DNA from: a bacterium
GTDB lineage: Bacteria; Actinomycetota; Aquicultoria; Aquicultorales; Aquicultoraceae
Direction: 5' to 3'
Length of the DNA: 32,460 nucleotides
NCBI GenBank assembly: GCA_902810715.1
Contig: CADDYS010000019.1
Coordinates: forward strand, 1-32,460
In this document: piece by piece, positions 13,702-21,775 of the stretch
Position numbering within the stretch: position 1 is the first letter of the stretch
Layout of the letters: every line of letters begins with the position of its first letter
Notes under the pieces: generated by a model
Seen by the model: the letters and a program-made list of their open reading frames with translations, nothing else
What the model was told of the DNA's origin: nothing
Databases searched by the model: none
Made by a program: the position numbers and the translations under genes

Positions 13702-14232
13702 TCACCGTTTGGCTAGACCTCTTCCCTGGATAAAGTTCTTGTTGCCTATATCTAATTGCTTTTTGCAGAAGTCTTCAGAGAACCAAAAGTCCAGCTTCTT
13801 TTCTAAGCCCAGGGATTTAATCGCTTTTTCCATGGATATTATTTGCTCACCTAAGCGGAGCATGGCAGCCGCCTGGATCGCCTTGGCGTCACCGGAACAG
13901 AAATAATAACCTGGTGGTCTGCCTACAAGCAGTAGTGCAAGTGCCTCCCTTTCGCCCGCATGGATATGCTGAACAAATTCCCGGTCGAACTTACCCTGGA
14001 TATAATCCAATTCTTCAGGCGTTGCTGTAGCTTCTTTGATCTTGTTGATTTCGATAAGTAACGGAAGGTTTATGGATGTTGGAATTTGGCCTTCTTCGGT
14101 TGAATAAAACAGCGCCTCATCTCTAGCTATGATCGATGGAACAATAATCTCAGCCTTCTCAATCAGTAATTCCCATATACCGAGCTTGTGAGCTTTAATA
14201 ATCACATTTGCATCAAGAAGCAGTAATTTCAA
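13702..14232 (-). CDS. PIN-like nuclease-type protein paired with an XRE-ImmA regulator
   Basis: The 176-residue product starts LKLLLLDANVIIKAHKLGIW, with the first PIN-type aspartate. It continues with HAGEREALALLLVGRPPGYYF and SGDAKAIQAAAMLRLGEQI, which supply the further acidic positions, and ends with a basic tail. This fits a divergent PIN-like effector in a toxin-antitoxin-like pair. I prefer the TTG at 14230-14232, about 10 nt after GGGAG; an earlier TTG at 14256 has no ribosome site. The gene overlaps the XRE-ImmA gene by 20 nt, so the two are one unit. Whether the pair is an integron cassette is unclear, because no attC is found on its far side. Confidence 0.75.
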   Translation of the reverse strand: MKLLLLDANVIIKAHKLGIWELLIEKAEIIVPSIIARDEALFYSTEEGQIPTSINLPLLIEINKIKEATATPEELDYIQGKFDREFVQHIHAGEREALALLLVGRPPGYYFCSGDAKAIQAAAMLRLGEQIISMEKAIKSLGLEKKLDFWFSEDFCKKQLDIGNKNFIQGRGLAKR

Positions 14233-15346
14233 GTTCGTAGTTCTCCCACTCGTCAAAACCGTACTGCGAAAGGGTGTTTGGAAGGTCGATTAAGCTTGTA
14301 TTAAGGTATTTGGATAGCTGCATACGCGACAACTTGCCTTTTTGATAAGCGAGAAACGCCAACCGTACGAAACGATCCGGCAATGGTAACGGATTCTGCC
14401 AATTGGCATGCATTGTTGATTTATCAATAACCTGAAATTTGGGGTCATCGAGAAGCTCTAATACTTTATCCTGGCTAACCTTGCCCAGACGGTACAGGCG
14501 CCAGAGTAAAGCCGCAGTTGAAACCTCGAACTCACGGGCGATTTCAACAAGATCGCTATAATGTATAACCTCGTCCTGGATCCGATGTTCAAAAGCATCT
14601 CTAACCGTGTCCTTGGGCATTAACAAATAAGAGGCAAACGCATCGGCCATTTTCTCAAGATTGGTCCAATACGAGAAGTTAGATTCCCCCGCTCTTGTAG
14701 CGTCCCAGGTGATTAGATGAAAAAGTTCATGTGCAAAACTGTAGTTTCGACGCCATGGCGCTTCCTTTAGATTCATTAAAATAGCCGCCCCAAAATCGCC
14801 TTTCGCCGACGCGGCCGACCCGTCTTCTATATCGTAATACCAAATCTTTACGCCAAAGTTATCCTCTAGGACCTTTGTTAGCGAAAGAGCCGGCTTAGAT
14901 CCTAGGTCCAATACTTGGTTCATTTCCCTAGCGATATTCTCCGCTCTAGTAAAATCTAATTCACGCAGATTTATCTCGTATTGGGGAAGCGGTTGCTGGT
15001 TATAAAAACCGAGCAGGTTCTCGAGCTCTGCATAAATGGTGCACTTCCCCAAAAAGCTGGCTTCTATCTCTTCTTTGCCATGTTGTGGCTGTACCCGCCA
15101 AGCAACATGGCTGAGCGTAGGCAAATCACCAACACTCATGAAATCCATAACGTCGACGTGAAGTACCCTGGCTATATTGGCTAACTCCCAAACTTTTACC
15201 TCACGCTCACCTTTCTCTATGTCGGAGACCGTTTGCGGATGCGGTAATGAGGCTGCTTTTGCCAAATCTTCTTGAGTATAACCAAGACGTTTTCTAGCTT
15301 GTTTTATCTTGGTAGCAAGGATTTTCTTGAGGTCGGGTTCATTCAT
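14213..15346 (-). CDS. XRE-ImmA/IrrE fusion: HTH regulator with zinc peptidase domain
   Basis: A 377-residue protein. The N-terminus is an XRE helix-turn-helix (about residues 10-65: KQARKRLGYTQEDLAKAASL, QTVSDIEKGER). The second half is a COG2856/ImmA-like peptidase with SFAHELFHLI (HELFH = HEXXH zinc motif) and downstream EKMADAFASYLLMP, where the third ligand is expected. Such fusions cleave or sense regulators and often serve as the antitoxin/regulator of a neighbouring effector, here the overlapping PIN-like gene. The ATG at 15344-15346 has GGGGAG 7 nt upstream. A strong palindrome sits on its promoter, so autoregulation is likely. Confidence 0.9.
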   Translation of the reverse strand: MNEPDLKKILATKIKQARKRLGYTQEDLAKAASLPHPQTVSDIEKGEREVKVWELANIARVLHVDVMDFMSVGDLPTLSHVAWRVQPQHGKEEIEASFLGKCTIYAELENLLGFYNQQPLPQYEINLRELDFTRAENIAREMNQVLDLGSKPALSLTKVLEDNFGVKIWYYDIEDGSAASAKGDFGAAILMNLKEAPWRRNYSFAHELFHLITWDATRAGESNFSYWTNLEKMADAFASYLLMPKDTVRDAFEHRIQDEVIHYSDLVEIAREFEVSTAALLWRLYRLGKVSQDKVLELLDDPKFQVIDKSTMHANWQNPLPLPDRFVRLAFLAYQKGKLSRMQLSKYLNTSLIDLPNTLSQYGFDEWENYELEITAS

Positions 15347-15384
15347 AATAACGCTCCCCTTGTTTTACCTAGGCATGTAATTAG

Positions 15385-15431
15385 AGTTTACCCATTTTAT
15401 CGAAATAATTCAAGCAATTCTTGAATTATTT
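15385..15431 (-). promoter_or_regulatory. Promoter and 12-bp palindromic operator of the XRE-ImmA unit
   Basis: A perfect inverted repeat with 12-bp arms, AAATAATTCAAG and CTTGAATTATTT around CAATT, spans 15403-15431. The minus-strand -35 TTGAAT (15408-15413) lies inside it, and TAAACT (15385-15390) follows after 17 nt as -10. Position and symmetry fit an XRE autorepressor site. Confidence 0.75.
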
Positions 15432-15462
15432 TATTATCACGAAGGAGAATGGCACGTTTACG

Positions 15463-15529
15463 ATTAACGATCGCTTGGTTACCATACCTTTTAGCCATCG
15501 CACACTCGTTGTTGTAATCGATCGTTAAT
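15463..15529. repeat. 11-bp perfect inverted repeat with 45-nt loop
   Basis: ATTAACGATCG (15463-15473) and CGATCGTTAAT (15519-15529). It lies in a 364-nt gap without genes (15347-15710). Ends lack the RYYYAAC/GTTRRRY form, so I do not call it attC; a second regulator site or a mobile-element end are options. Confidence 0.6.
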
Positions 15530-15626
15530 TTTAGTAATTAAAACCTACCAGAGATACGTGCCGAGATCTGCTTTTCTGACACTGTATAGGCTAACTTTTG
15601 AAAGGCATCGAAGCCCTTTTTAAAGA

Positions 15627-15675
15627 GGGGGCGTTCGTAATTCGCGTAATTTATTACCAAATTGGCAACGTCCCC
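15627..15675. repeat. REP-like inverted motif (GGGGGCGTT ... AACGTCCCC)
   Basis: GGGGGCGTT (15627-15635) and AACGTCCCC (15667-15675) pair with one wobble. The AACGTCCC word recurs at 31269 and 31621 beside a transposase relic, so these are probably members of one REP family. Confidence 0.45.
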
Positions 15676-15710
15676 TTACTTACATGACTATTACGGAGAG
15701 GGTGGTTTGG

Positions 15711-16463
15711 CTACATTCCAAGCATGGCCTTTAGCCTTTGGCCCCTGCGCCGGCTAACCGGGATCTCATTGTTCTGGTTGCACCTAACTTTAAGGATATA
15801 GCTTCGCCCGTACATCGGCACAATCTCGATTACATGGCGCAGGTTAACGATGTAGCCGCGGTGAACCCTTAAAAAAGACTTGCTCTGGAGACGCTCCTCA
15901 AGGGTTTTTAGGGTAAACCTGGTGATATAGGTGTTATCCGACGTATGCACAAATACTATATCATTGCGGCTGGATATATATACTATGTCTTTGATTGTAA
16001 GAAGCAACGTCTTGCCCCGGCTCTCGACCGGTATCCTATCGATATCGATCAACGACTTCTGAACCGCCGGCTCCGGCTTAGAGGCGGCGGGTTGCGAGGT
16101 CAGAAGCTTCTCAACCTTGGTAACCGTATGGGATAGCCGGTCTTCATCGATCGGCTTTACCAGATAATCGACCGCATCGAGTTCAAAAGCCTTTACCGCA
16201 TGCTCGCTGTAGGCGGTTACAAAGACCACCGCCGGCATGCGGGGCATCTCTTTTAAGGCTGCAACAACGTCAAGGCCGCTAAGGCCCGGCATCTGTATAT
16301 CCATAAAAATGAGGTCGTAGTTAAGCGCTTTGATAAGCTCAAGTGCCTCGGTTGCGTTTGCCGCCTCGCCGATTACTTGTACATTCGGTATTTTATCCAG
16401 CAGATACCTCAGCTCCAGGCGCGCCGGCGATTCGTCGTCGACGATTAGAGTTTTAAGCTTCAT
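15711..16463 (-). CDS. LytTR-family response regulator
   Basis: Transcription regulator of 250 residues. The receiver domain (1-120) has VDDE, the phospho-acceptor Asp in LIFMDIQMPGLSG (about residue 55), the conserved Thr in VTAYSEHAVKAFELDAVDYL and the Lys of VKPI. After a Pro/Ala linker, a LytTR DNA-binding domain (about 145-250) reads LLLTIKDIVYISSRNDIVFV, SKSFLRVHRGYIVNL and IPVSRRRGQRLK. It overlaps the end of the upstream sensor kinase gene by 11 nt, so the two form one unit. Targets are not evident: no LrgAB, bacteriocin or CstA gene lies next to it. Confidence 0.94.
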   Translation of the reverse strand: MKLKTLIVDDESPARLELRYLLDKIPNVQVIGEAANATEALELIKALNYDLIFMDIQMPGLSGLDVVAALKEMPRMPAVVFVTAYSEHAVKAFELDAVDYLVKPIDEDRLSHTVTKVEKLLTSQPAASKPEPAVQKSLIDIDRIPVESRGKTLLLTIKDIVYISSRNDIVFVHTSDNTYITRFTLKTLEERLQSKSFLRVHRGYIVNLRHVIEIVPMYGRSYILKVRCNQNNEIPVSRRRGQRLKAMLGM

Positions 16464-17796
16464 GACCTTCTTTGCTCCTAGAGATAGGGATTTTTAAGTG
16501 AACGTGAGTACCATCGCCCTCTGTGCTTTCCAGCGTCACCCGGTAGTCCTCACCGTAGAGGCTTCTCAGCCTCTCGTTTACGTTACTTAAACCTACTCCA
16601 CTGCCTTTACCATAACCAAATTTTAGCACCTGGTCTAGTTCTTCTTCACAAATTCCGCAACCATCATCAACAACCGTAATATACATGTCGGTTTCGTTCA
16701 ATCTTGCAATAATGCTTATCCCTAGCGGTCGGTCCTCACAAAAGCCATGTTTGACCGCGTTTTCAACAAGCGGCTGTACGGTCAATGCGGGCAAGATACA
16801 CTTTTGCGCCTCGTTGTCGATATCAAAGCTGATATCAAGTCGGTCCCCAAACCGCGCCTTTTCTAAGACAAGATAGGTCGCGACGTAGTCGAGTTCCTGG
16901 GCCAGCGTGATAAAGCCATCCTTCCATTCAAGCGATTTTCTAAAGAAGTCTGAAAATTGGATGAGAAGCTTTCGTGCTTTTTGGGGGTCGGTGCGTACAA
17001 ACGCGATGATCGTGTTCAGCGTGTTAAAGAGAAAATGTGGGTTGATCTGCGCCTGAAGCGCCCGTAGCTCCGCGTGAAAGGCAAGTTCTTTCTGCCGGTC
17101 AAGCTCGGATAGCTCGATCTGGGTACTCAAGAGCTGGGCAAGTCCCTCGACAACGGCGATTTTGCTCTCGGTAAGCTTCTTCGGGTTGTCGTAGTAGAAC
17201 TTAAGCGTGCCGACCGCCTTCCCCGTCTTCTCCAGGGGAACAACAATTGCGGCTTTAAGGCGGCAGTTTACCATCGGGCAGCCGATCTCCGCCTTTGAGG
17301 CAAGAACCCGTGTTGTGTCGGTCTCAATTGCCTCCTTGGTGGCCCGCGTTAGAATCGGCTTTCCAACCAGGTGATGGTCCCCGCCAACGCCGTGAAACCC
17401 CAAAACAGTCTTTCTATCGGTGATTGAGACCGCTATCACGTCGGTGTCGCCGTGGATGATTTTTACAACCTCCGAGGCGGACTCGAAGTTAAGACCTTTT
17501 CTTAAGTATGGCAGCGTTTTTCTGGCAATCTCAAGTATCTGATGCGACTGCTTGGCCTTATTGTGCTCGGCCTCACTGGCCAGCCTAAAAAGGGTAAGGG
17601 CCGCAAAAACCGTCGCGCTGGAGGGTACGGCCAGCAGAAAGAAGAAGACTATATCCCCTTTCATTTTTAACATGTATGCACTTAGATAAAGTACGGCAAG
17701 CGCAAGCAGGCTGCCGAATATGAGGCTGCCTATGAAATAGTAAAAGGTATTAAGCTGGTTTTCTTCCCATCTCTTAATAGATCTGATAGGTTTCAC
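16453..17796 (-). CDS. LytS-type membrane sensor histidine kinase
   Basis: A 447-residue kinase. Two transmembrane helices lie near residues 18-40 and 48-72 (LNTFYYFIGSLIFGSLLALA; GDIVFFFLLAVPS). A GAF-like domain follows (about 85-215, with VIAVSITDRKTVLGFHG and GCPMVNCRLKAAIVVPL). The His_kinase domain carries the phosphorylated His in QINPHFLFNTLNTI, then an ATPase with PLVENAVKHG and GSGVGLSNV. The CPMVNC cysteine pair inside the GAF is unusual and could sense redox or bind a cluster. I chose GTG at 17794-17796 with AAAGGG upstream; an in-frame TTG at 17856 lacks a ribosome site. A TATAAT lies at 17870-17875. The kinase is followed directly by its LytTR regulator. Confidence 0.9.
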   Translation of the reverse strand: MKPIRSIKRWEENQLNTFYYFIGSLIFGSLLALAVLYLSAYMLKMKGDIVFFFLLAVPSSATVFAALTLFRLASEAEHNKAKQSHQILEIARKTLPYLRKGLNFESASEVVKIIHGDTDVIAVSITDRKTVLGFHGVGGDHHLVGKPILTRATKEAIETDTTRVLASKAEIGCPMVNCRLKAAIVVPLEKTGKAVGTLKFYYDNPKKLTESKIAVVEGLAQLLSTQIELSELDRQKELAFHAELRALQAQINPHFLFNTLNTIIAFVRTDPQKARKLLIQFSDFFRKSLEWKDGFITLAQELDYVATYLVLEKARFGDRLDISFDIDNEAQKCILPALTVQPLVENAVKHGFCEDRPLGISIIARLNETDMYITVVDDGCGICEEELDQVLKFGYGKGSGVGLSNVNERLRSLYGEDYRVTLESTEGDGTHVHLKIPISRSKEGHEA

Positions 17797-17920
17797 AAAA
17801 AACCGCCCTTTTAAACTATTAGCGCAGAGCTTTTTGCCAGTACTTGGGATGGTCAACTAAGATAATGTGATTATAACTAACATGGGAGCCAGAAGCCAGG
17901 AGTAAATAAAACAACCTCAC

Positions 17921-18376
17921 TCATCTCGCCAGCTTCTCTATCATGTCTTTTGCCTTCTCGACAACCACCTTTTCATCCTTATAGCTGAGCGTCTCGATAG
18001 CCTCATCGATCGGGAACCACCTGACCTCGGTTACTTCCCAGTCATGTTTGCTGCTATCGCCGCCTGTGTGTTTTACAAGATAGAAGTGGACGAATTTATG
18101 ATAGCGGGTGTTTTTGGGCTTCCAGTAAAACCAGTAGTCGATTTTGTCTATCTCACCGACGATCTCACCGGTTAACCCCGTTTCCTCATTTACCTCGCGA
18201 AGCGCCGTTTCCTCAAGGCTCTCGCCCTTTTCAACCAGACCCTTTGGAAGACTCCATACCTTGCGTTCATCATGATTGGTCAGGGCGATCTCTATTCTTC
18301 CGTCTTCTTTTTTATAAACAACCCCGCCGGAGGATACGGCGGTTTCGGTGTGCACCTGTTTCTTCGCCTGTGCCAT
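17921..18376 (-). CDS. NUDIX hydrolase
   Basis: A 151-residue pyrophosphohydrolase. The full Nudix box G-x5-E-x7-REUxEExGU is present in GLVEKGESLEETALREVNEE followed by TGL (about residues 48-70). PKGLVEKGE and WSLPKG are typical of the Ap4A-hydrolase/MutT-like group, and FVHFYLVKH forms the closing strand. The ATG at 18374-18376 has GGGG 6 nt upstream; a GTG 15 nt earlier is possible. It lies between the HydS-GGDEF gene and the LytS gene on the same strand. Substrate not determinable. Confidence 0.93.
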   Translation of the reverse strand: MAQAKKQVHTETAVSSGGVVYKKEDGRIEIALTNHDERKVWSLPKGLVEKGESLEETALREVNEETGLTGEIVGEIDKIDYWFYWKPKNTRYHKFVHFYLVKHTGGDSSKHDWEVTEVRWFPIDEAIETLSYKDEKVVVEKAKDMIEKLAR

Positions 18377-18429
18377 GATAACCCCAAACACGGATTTGAT
18401 AACTTAACTTATATCTAGCCTATAATTAA

Positions 18430-18464
18430 GATTGTAAACCTTTTCTAACCAAAGGTTTACAATC
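18430..18464 (-). terminator. Hairpin terminator at the end of the hydrogenase-GGDEF gene
   Basis: Perfect 14-bp stem GATTGTAAACCTTT / AAAGGTTTACAATC around TCTAACC. The gene's stop codon (18457-18459) lies within one arm. The following minus-strand sequence TTAATTATA is only moderately U-rich. Confidence 0.6.
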
Positions 18465-20241
18465 CGCTGTCCCCATGGCTGACCGCCAGATCACTCGATG
18501 CCACTGTTTTATTACGGCCTTGCTCTTTTGCAAGATAAAGCGCCTCGTCGGCTTTTTGCACGAGGGCCAGGGGGTCGCTCATGGAGGGATGGTACGCGCT
18601 GACACCAATGCTAAGTGTCGTGCCCACCAGAATGTCGGGCTTAAGCGAGATCGGGTTGGTCTCGACGATGTGGCGCAGTTTCTCGCCGACTTTGTAGGCC
18701 TTCTCCAGATTGGTCTCGGGCAGGATAAGCGCGAACTCGTCCCCGCCGTATCTTGCGGCAAGGTCGGATTGGCGGATGTTTGCCTTTAAGGTGGCGGCGA
18801 TCGCCTTTAGAACCGAGTCCCCGGTCACGTGGCCGAAATTATCGTTTATTTCTTTAAACGTATCGACGTCGATCATTATAAGGGAAAGCTCGGAGCCGTA
18901 GCGCTGAGCCCTGTTAAACTCGACCGAGAGCCTCTCAAGAAAGCTCTTGTGATTGTAAAGCCCGGTCAAACCATCGGTTACTGCGGTTTCTTTAAGTTGG
19001 CTTATGATGCGGCTGTAAACATTCCTTTTGAAAGGAAAGCACACGTTCCAGTCGGAGATTCCCTGATAAATAGCGATTGCCTGGTCGCGGCAGGTATTGT
19101 ACCCACATGCGCCGCAGTCTAACTCATCTTCCAGAGCAAACTTTTCCCCCTCGGCAAGTATCTCAAGAAGGGCCTGCTCGCTCGGCATCGGCAGGTCTAC
19201 CAGTCTGTTTGCAAATCTCTTATTTAAATCTACCTTGGGAAGATACGGCTCGACCTGGTCAAAAGTTATCTGCCTGGATGCCCGGACGAGGCGGCTCTTG
19301 TACCCCTCGTCCACGATGTTTTTGCGCACGTGTATCCCGAGCCTGGTATCCATCCCCGGCCCGTCAATGCAGCCGTCGCAGATTAAAATGTCGATAAACC
19401 TTGCTTTTACCTCACCGGTTGATATTGCATCCGCCAGGCTGTCTAAGTCCTTGATGCCCCGCACGACCATAAGCGCCGGGTCGAGCATATTGTACTGGGC
19501 AATTGTTGGGCGGGGAAACCCCCCGGGAACTGAGTATCGCCTTCTAATCTCCGGTTTTGCCGCACGTCCGGCAAGCATCTCGTCGCCGAGGCCGGCAATT
19601 CGCAATTTAAGAAGCTCTTTTAGCTCTTTAAAAGTTAAGACCACATCAACCGAATCATGAGATATCGCCTCGTTTTTCGCCGCGATGCAGGGGGTTGCAT
19701 AAACCACCGCAACGTCTTTACCGTAGAGGCTTTTTACCAGGCGTCCCTGCGCGTCCATCGGGGTTATGATCGGGGCCAGATGGTCCCTTAAGTTGGGATA
19801 GTATTTCTCAATCCAGGTGGTTGCAGCCGGACAAGTCGACCTTATCACCGGAAAGTCCTTCTTCTCTGCAAAGTAGCGCAGGTACTGCCTTGCCACCAGC
19901 TCCTCGGCAAGCACGGTATCCTCATGCCCGTAAAATCCGGCAAGCTCAATGAGCAGAGCAAGCTGGGCCTCAGACATCGGATAAAACGAGGCGGGATACT
20001 CGGGGGCAAGAACAGCCACGGTTTTTCGTCCCGAGGACAAAAAATCGATGGTTCGCTGCAGGCCGTCGCCTAAGAGCATTGATTTCTTAGGACAGGCAAG
20101 GTAGCAGCGACCGCAGTATATGCAACGCTCATCGATTATCTCTACCTGGCCTTCTGCCATTTTTATCGCTTTAACCGGACACACGCGAACGCACGAATAG
20201 CACTCGCTACATTGTCCCTCAGCTACGGACAATACGCTCAT
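18457..20241 (-). CDS. [FeFe]-hydrogenase-like iron-sulfur sensor fused to a GGDEF diguanylate cyclase
   Basis: A 594-residue fusion. Order: two [4Fe-4S] ferredoxin motifs (C11, C14, C17, C21; C40, C43, C46, C50); a HydA-like H-cluster domain with reduced motifs STCPAAT (C137), ATPCIAAKNE (C185) and ICDGCIDGPG (C288, C291); an Fe-S domain with C-x2-C-x4-C (C376, C379, C384) and C401; then GGDEF (about 420-585). RYGGDEF is intact, and RQSD (490-493) is a canonical RxxD inhibitory site five residues before it. The catalytic CCP of true hydrogenases is lost, which is the pattern of sensory (HydS-like) proteins. I infer that redox state or H2 controls c-di-GMP synthesis. ATG at 20241 has AGGAG 5 nt upstream. 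Confidence 0.9.
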   Translation of the reverse strand: MSVLSVAEGQCSECYSCVRVCPVKAIKMAEGQVEIIDERCIYCGRCYLACPKKSMLLGDGLQRTIDFLSSGRKTVAVLAPEYPASFYPMSEAQLALLIELAGFYGHEDTVLAEELVARQYLRYFAEKKDFPVIRSTCPAATTWIEKYYPNLRDHLAPIITPMDAQGRLVKSLYGKDVAVVYATPCIAAKNEAISHDSVDVVLTFKELKELLKLRIAGLGDEMLAGRAAKPEIRRRYSVPGGFPRPTIAQYNMLDPALMVVRGIKDLDSLADAISTGEVKARFIDILICDGCIDGPGMDTRLGIHVRKNIVDEGYKSRLVRASRQITFDQVEPYLPKVDLNKRFANRLVDLPMPSEQALLEILAEGEKFALEDELDCGACGYNTCRDQAIAIYQGISDWNVCFPFKRNVYSRIISQLKETAVTDGLTGLYNHKSFLERLSVEFNRAQRYGSELSLIMIDVDTFKEINDNFGHVTGDSVLKAIAATLKANIRQSDLAARYGGDEFALILPETNLEKAYKVGEKLRHIVETNPISLKPDILVGTTLSIGVSAYHPSMSDPLALVQKADEALYLAKEQGRNKTVASSDLAVSHGDSGL

Positions 20242-20452
20242 GTTGGCTCCTGACCACGTTCTATTCCTCTTAAATAAGATATTGTTAGAACGGTTGCTGA
20301 AACGTTATTTTGCAAACAAAGGATCAACGGACTGCGATGGAAAAACGGTGACTGTTGGCTTTTCTATAATAATACATGGGACCACATTACTACAAGGTCG
20401 AGGTGCATTTTGCCTGCTCCAGCTAATAATGCTGATTGCCCAATCGAGAGCT

Positions 20453-20485
20453 AGTGCAGCGTCAATCATAGATTGACGCTGCACT
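20453..20485. repeat. 15-bp perfect hairpin in a gene-free stretch
   Basis: AGTGCAGCGTCAATC and GATTGACGCTGCACT around ATA. It lies in the 357-nt gap (20242-20598) between two minus-strand genes, 114 nt past the ybaK stop. No U-run follows in either direction, so it is a poor intrinsic terminator. I see no other feature in this gap. Confidence 0.75.
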
Positions 20486-20598
20486 CGAGAATCGAAATAG
20501 AAAATCGATTGAGTTATTGCGGGATAAGTTAGAAAAATGAGGGCAAACCTATGGAATTAGACTAACGATTGGTATGTAGCAGAGCTTTGACGTATAGT

Positions 20599-21075
20599 TT
20601 ACACTCTTCCATCATCCGCTATGTCAACAATTTGGGCGTTTCCGGCTGAGATGAGGTCGATCGGCTTTATCTTTAAAACTGCATTTGATTGTCCGCCGCA
20701 TGTATATATGACGGGGATTCTAAGAAGCCTGTGGTCGACATAAACGGGCATCTCCTTGGCGTGCGCCAGAGGTGGGATGCTTCCCAAGACATAACCGGTG
20801 AGGTTAACCAGTTCTTCGATATCAACAAGTTTTATCTTGTTTGCTCCGGTAATTTTTTTCAGCTTGCGCACATCGAGACGGCGATTCCCGGGGAGCATAA
20901 CCACGACCGCGCTGTCGTCGGTCTGCACAATAAGCGTTTTGCCGATTTCCGATTCGTCCAGCCCGAGCGTCGCCGCCGCCATAGAGACAGTTCTTGCAGG
21001 CATCTCGACAACGCTTATCTCATGCGGAACCTCACGAGACTGAAGAAAATTATGTAGGTCGACACTTGTCCTCAT
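20599..21075 (-). CDS. YbaK/EbsC-family protein (aminoacyl-tRNA editing fold)
   Basis: A 158-residue single-domain protein of the YbaK/ProX editing family, which removes wrong amino acids from tRNA. MRTSVDLHNFLQSREVPHEI, ARTVSMAAATLGLDESEIGK and TLIVQTDD are standard. LGSIPPLAHAKEMPVYVDHR holds the GxxxP..H block lining the active site, and CGG follows near residue 128. It may act on Cys-tRNA or Ala-tRNA; the exact substrate cannot be told by eye. The ATG at 21075 stands alone, with neighbours on the same strand. Confidence 0.9.
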   Translation of the reverse strand: MRTSVDLHNFLQSREVPHEISVVEMPARTVSMAAATLGLDESEIGKTLIVQTDDSAVVVMLPGNRRLDVRKLKKITGANKIKLVDIEELVNLTGYVLGSIPPLAHAKEMPVYVDHRLLRIPVIYTCGGQSNAVLKIKPIDLISAGNAQIVDIADDGRV

Positions 21076-21112
21076 GCCAAACCCCCCTCATGCAAGCTTA
21101 TCTCGGATGTTA

Positions 21113-21139
21113 AAGAAATCGTATCACTAACGATTTCTT
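21113..21139 (-). terminator. Possible terminator after the SLOG gene
   Basis: Perfect 10-bp stem AAGAAATCGT / ACGATTTCTT around ATCACTA, 64 nt after the stop of the SLOG gene. No U-run follows on the minus strand, so the call is weak. Confidence 0.35.
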
Positions 21140-21202
21140 GCAACAAGGAAGTTTCGATAAAAATAGAAATTATCTTCTTTTTTGTACTAAGTTATCGTCA
21201 AT

Positions 21203-21679
21203 TTAACGCTTTTTGGTTAGTTGGAAAATTGTTGCAACAGCTTGCTCGGGTGTATCGGCGGATACAACCCCTTCATCGCGTTTATCGTCTCTATATAGCA
21301 CCCAGGTCTTAAGCCCGACAACCGGCTTTCCCATTTTAAGTGCGAGACCGATTTCTGAGAGCGTGCCGTAGCCCGCCCCGATAGCAATCACGCCGTCGCC
21401 GGCTCTAACAACAAGCGCGTTTCTCGCGTGCGCCATGTCGGTGGGAATTGCGATGTCTATGCACTTAGATGCACCCACCCGATCCGGACCGGGAAGTATG
21501 CCGACCGTTGTCCCGCCTGCCTCTTTTGCCCCGCAGGCCACGGCATGCATAATGCCGCCAAGCCCACCGCAGACAAGTATCGCCCCGCGCCCAGCAATAA
21601 GTCGTCCCACTTCTTGGGCGAGTTGGTTGAGTTCTTTGTCTTCTTTGCCCACCCCAATTACCGAAATGTATGTTGTCAT
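21203..21679 (-). CDS. TIGR00725/SLOG-family Rossmann protein
   Basis: A 158-residue protein with YISVIGVG at the N-terminus, then RGAILVCGGLGGIMHAVACG, the GG-x-GGIM nucleotide loop of lysine-decarboxylase-like (LOG/SLOG) proteins. VGILPGPDR and AIGAGYGTLSEIGLALKMGK (PGGxGTxxE-like) follow. Relatives include cytokinin-activating LOG enzymes and DprA-like nucleotide binders; the TIGR00725 branch has no settled function. I chose ATG at 21677-21679, 5 nt after AGGAGG. An upstream in-frame start would use the repeat sequence in front. Confidence 0.9.
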   Translation of the reverse strand: MTTYISVIGVGKEDKELNQLAQEVGRLIAGRGAILVCGGLGGIMHAVACGAKEAGGTTVGILPGPDRVGASKCIDIAIPTDMAHARNALVVRAGDGVIAIGAGYGTLSEIGLALKMGKPVVGLKTWVLYRDDKRDEGVVSADTPEQAVATIFQLTKKR

Positions 21680-21695
21680 ATAATCCTCCTGCCTC

Positions 21696-21751
21696 GCCAA
21701 AAGGCCAATGTCTTGTAGGTCTAGATATGTGGGTCCGCCAAAAGGCCAAAA
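21696..21751. repeat. 56-bp direct repeat, copy 1, downstream of the mrfA-like gene
   Basis: Built of GCCAAAAGGCCA, a variable 10-mer, and a 34-nt block starting GGTCTAGAT and ending GCCAAAAGGCCAAAA. Copy 2 at 24075-24130 has the same length; its 34-nt block differs at two positions. Between copy 1 and the gene, GGCCAAAA (21744) and TTTTGGCC (21768) form a further inverted pair. Confidence 0.88.
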
Positions 21752-21775
21752 AGAATTTTCTTTACCCTTTTGGCC

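Noticed and set aside
15463-15529. Inverted repeat as an eighth attC
   Set aside because: The arms are perfect and the ends do not fit RYYYAAC and GTTRRRY; attC arms are imperfect with extrahelical bases.
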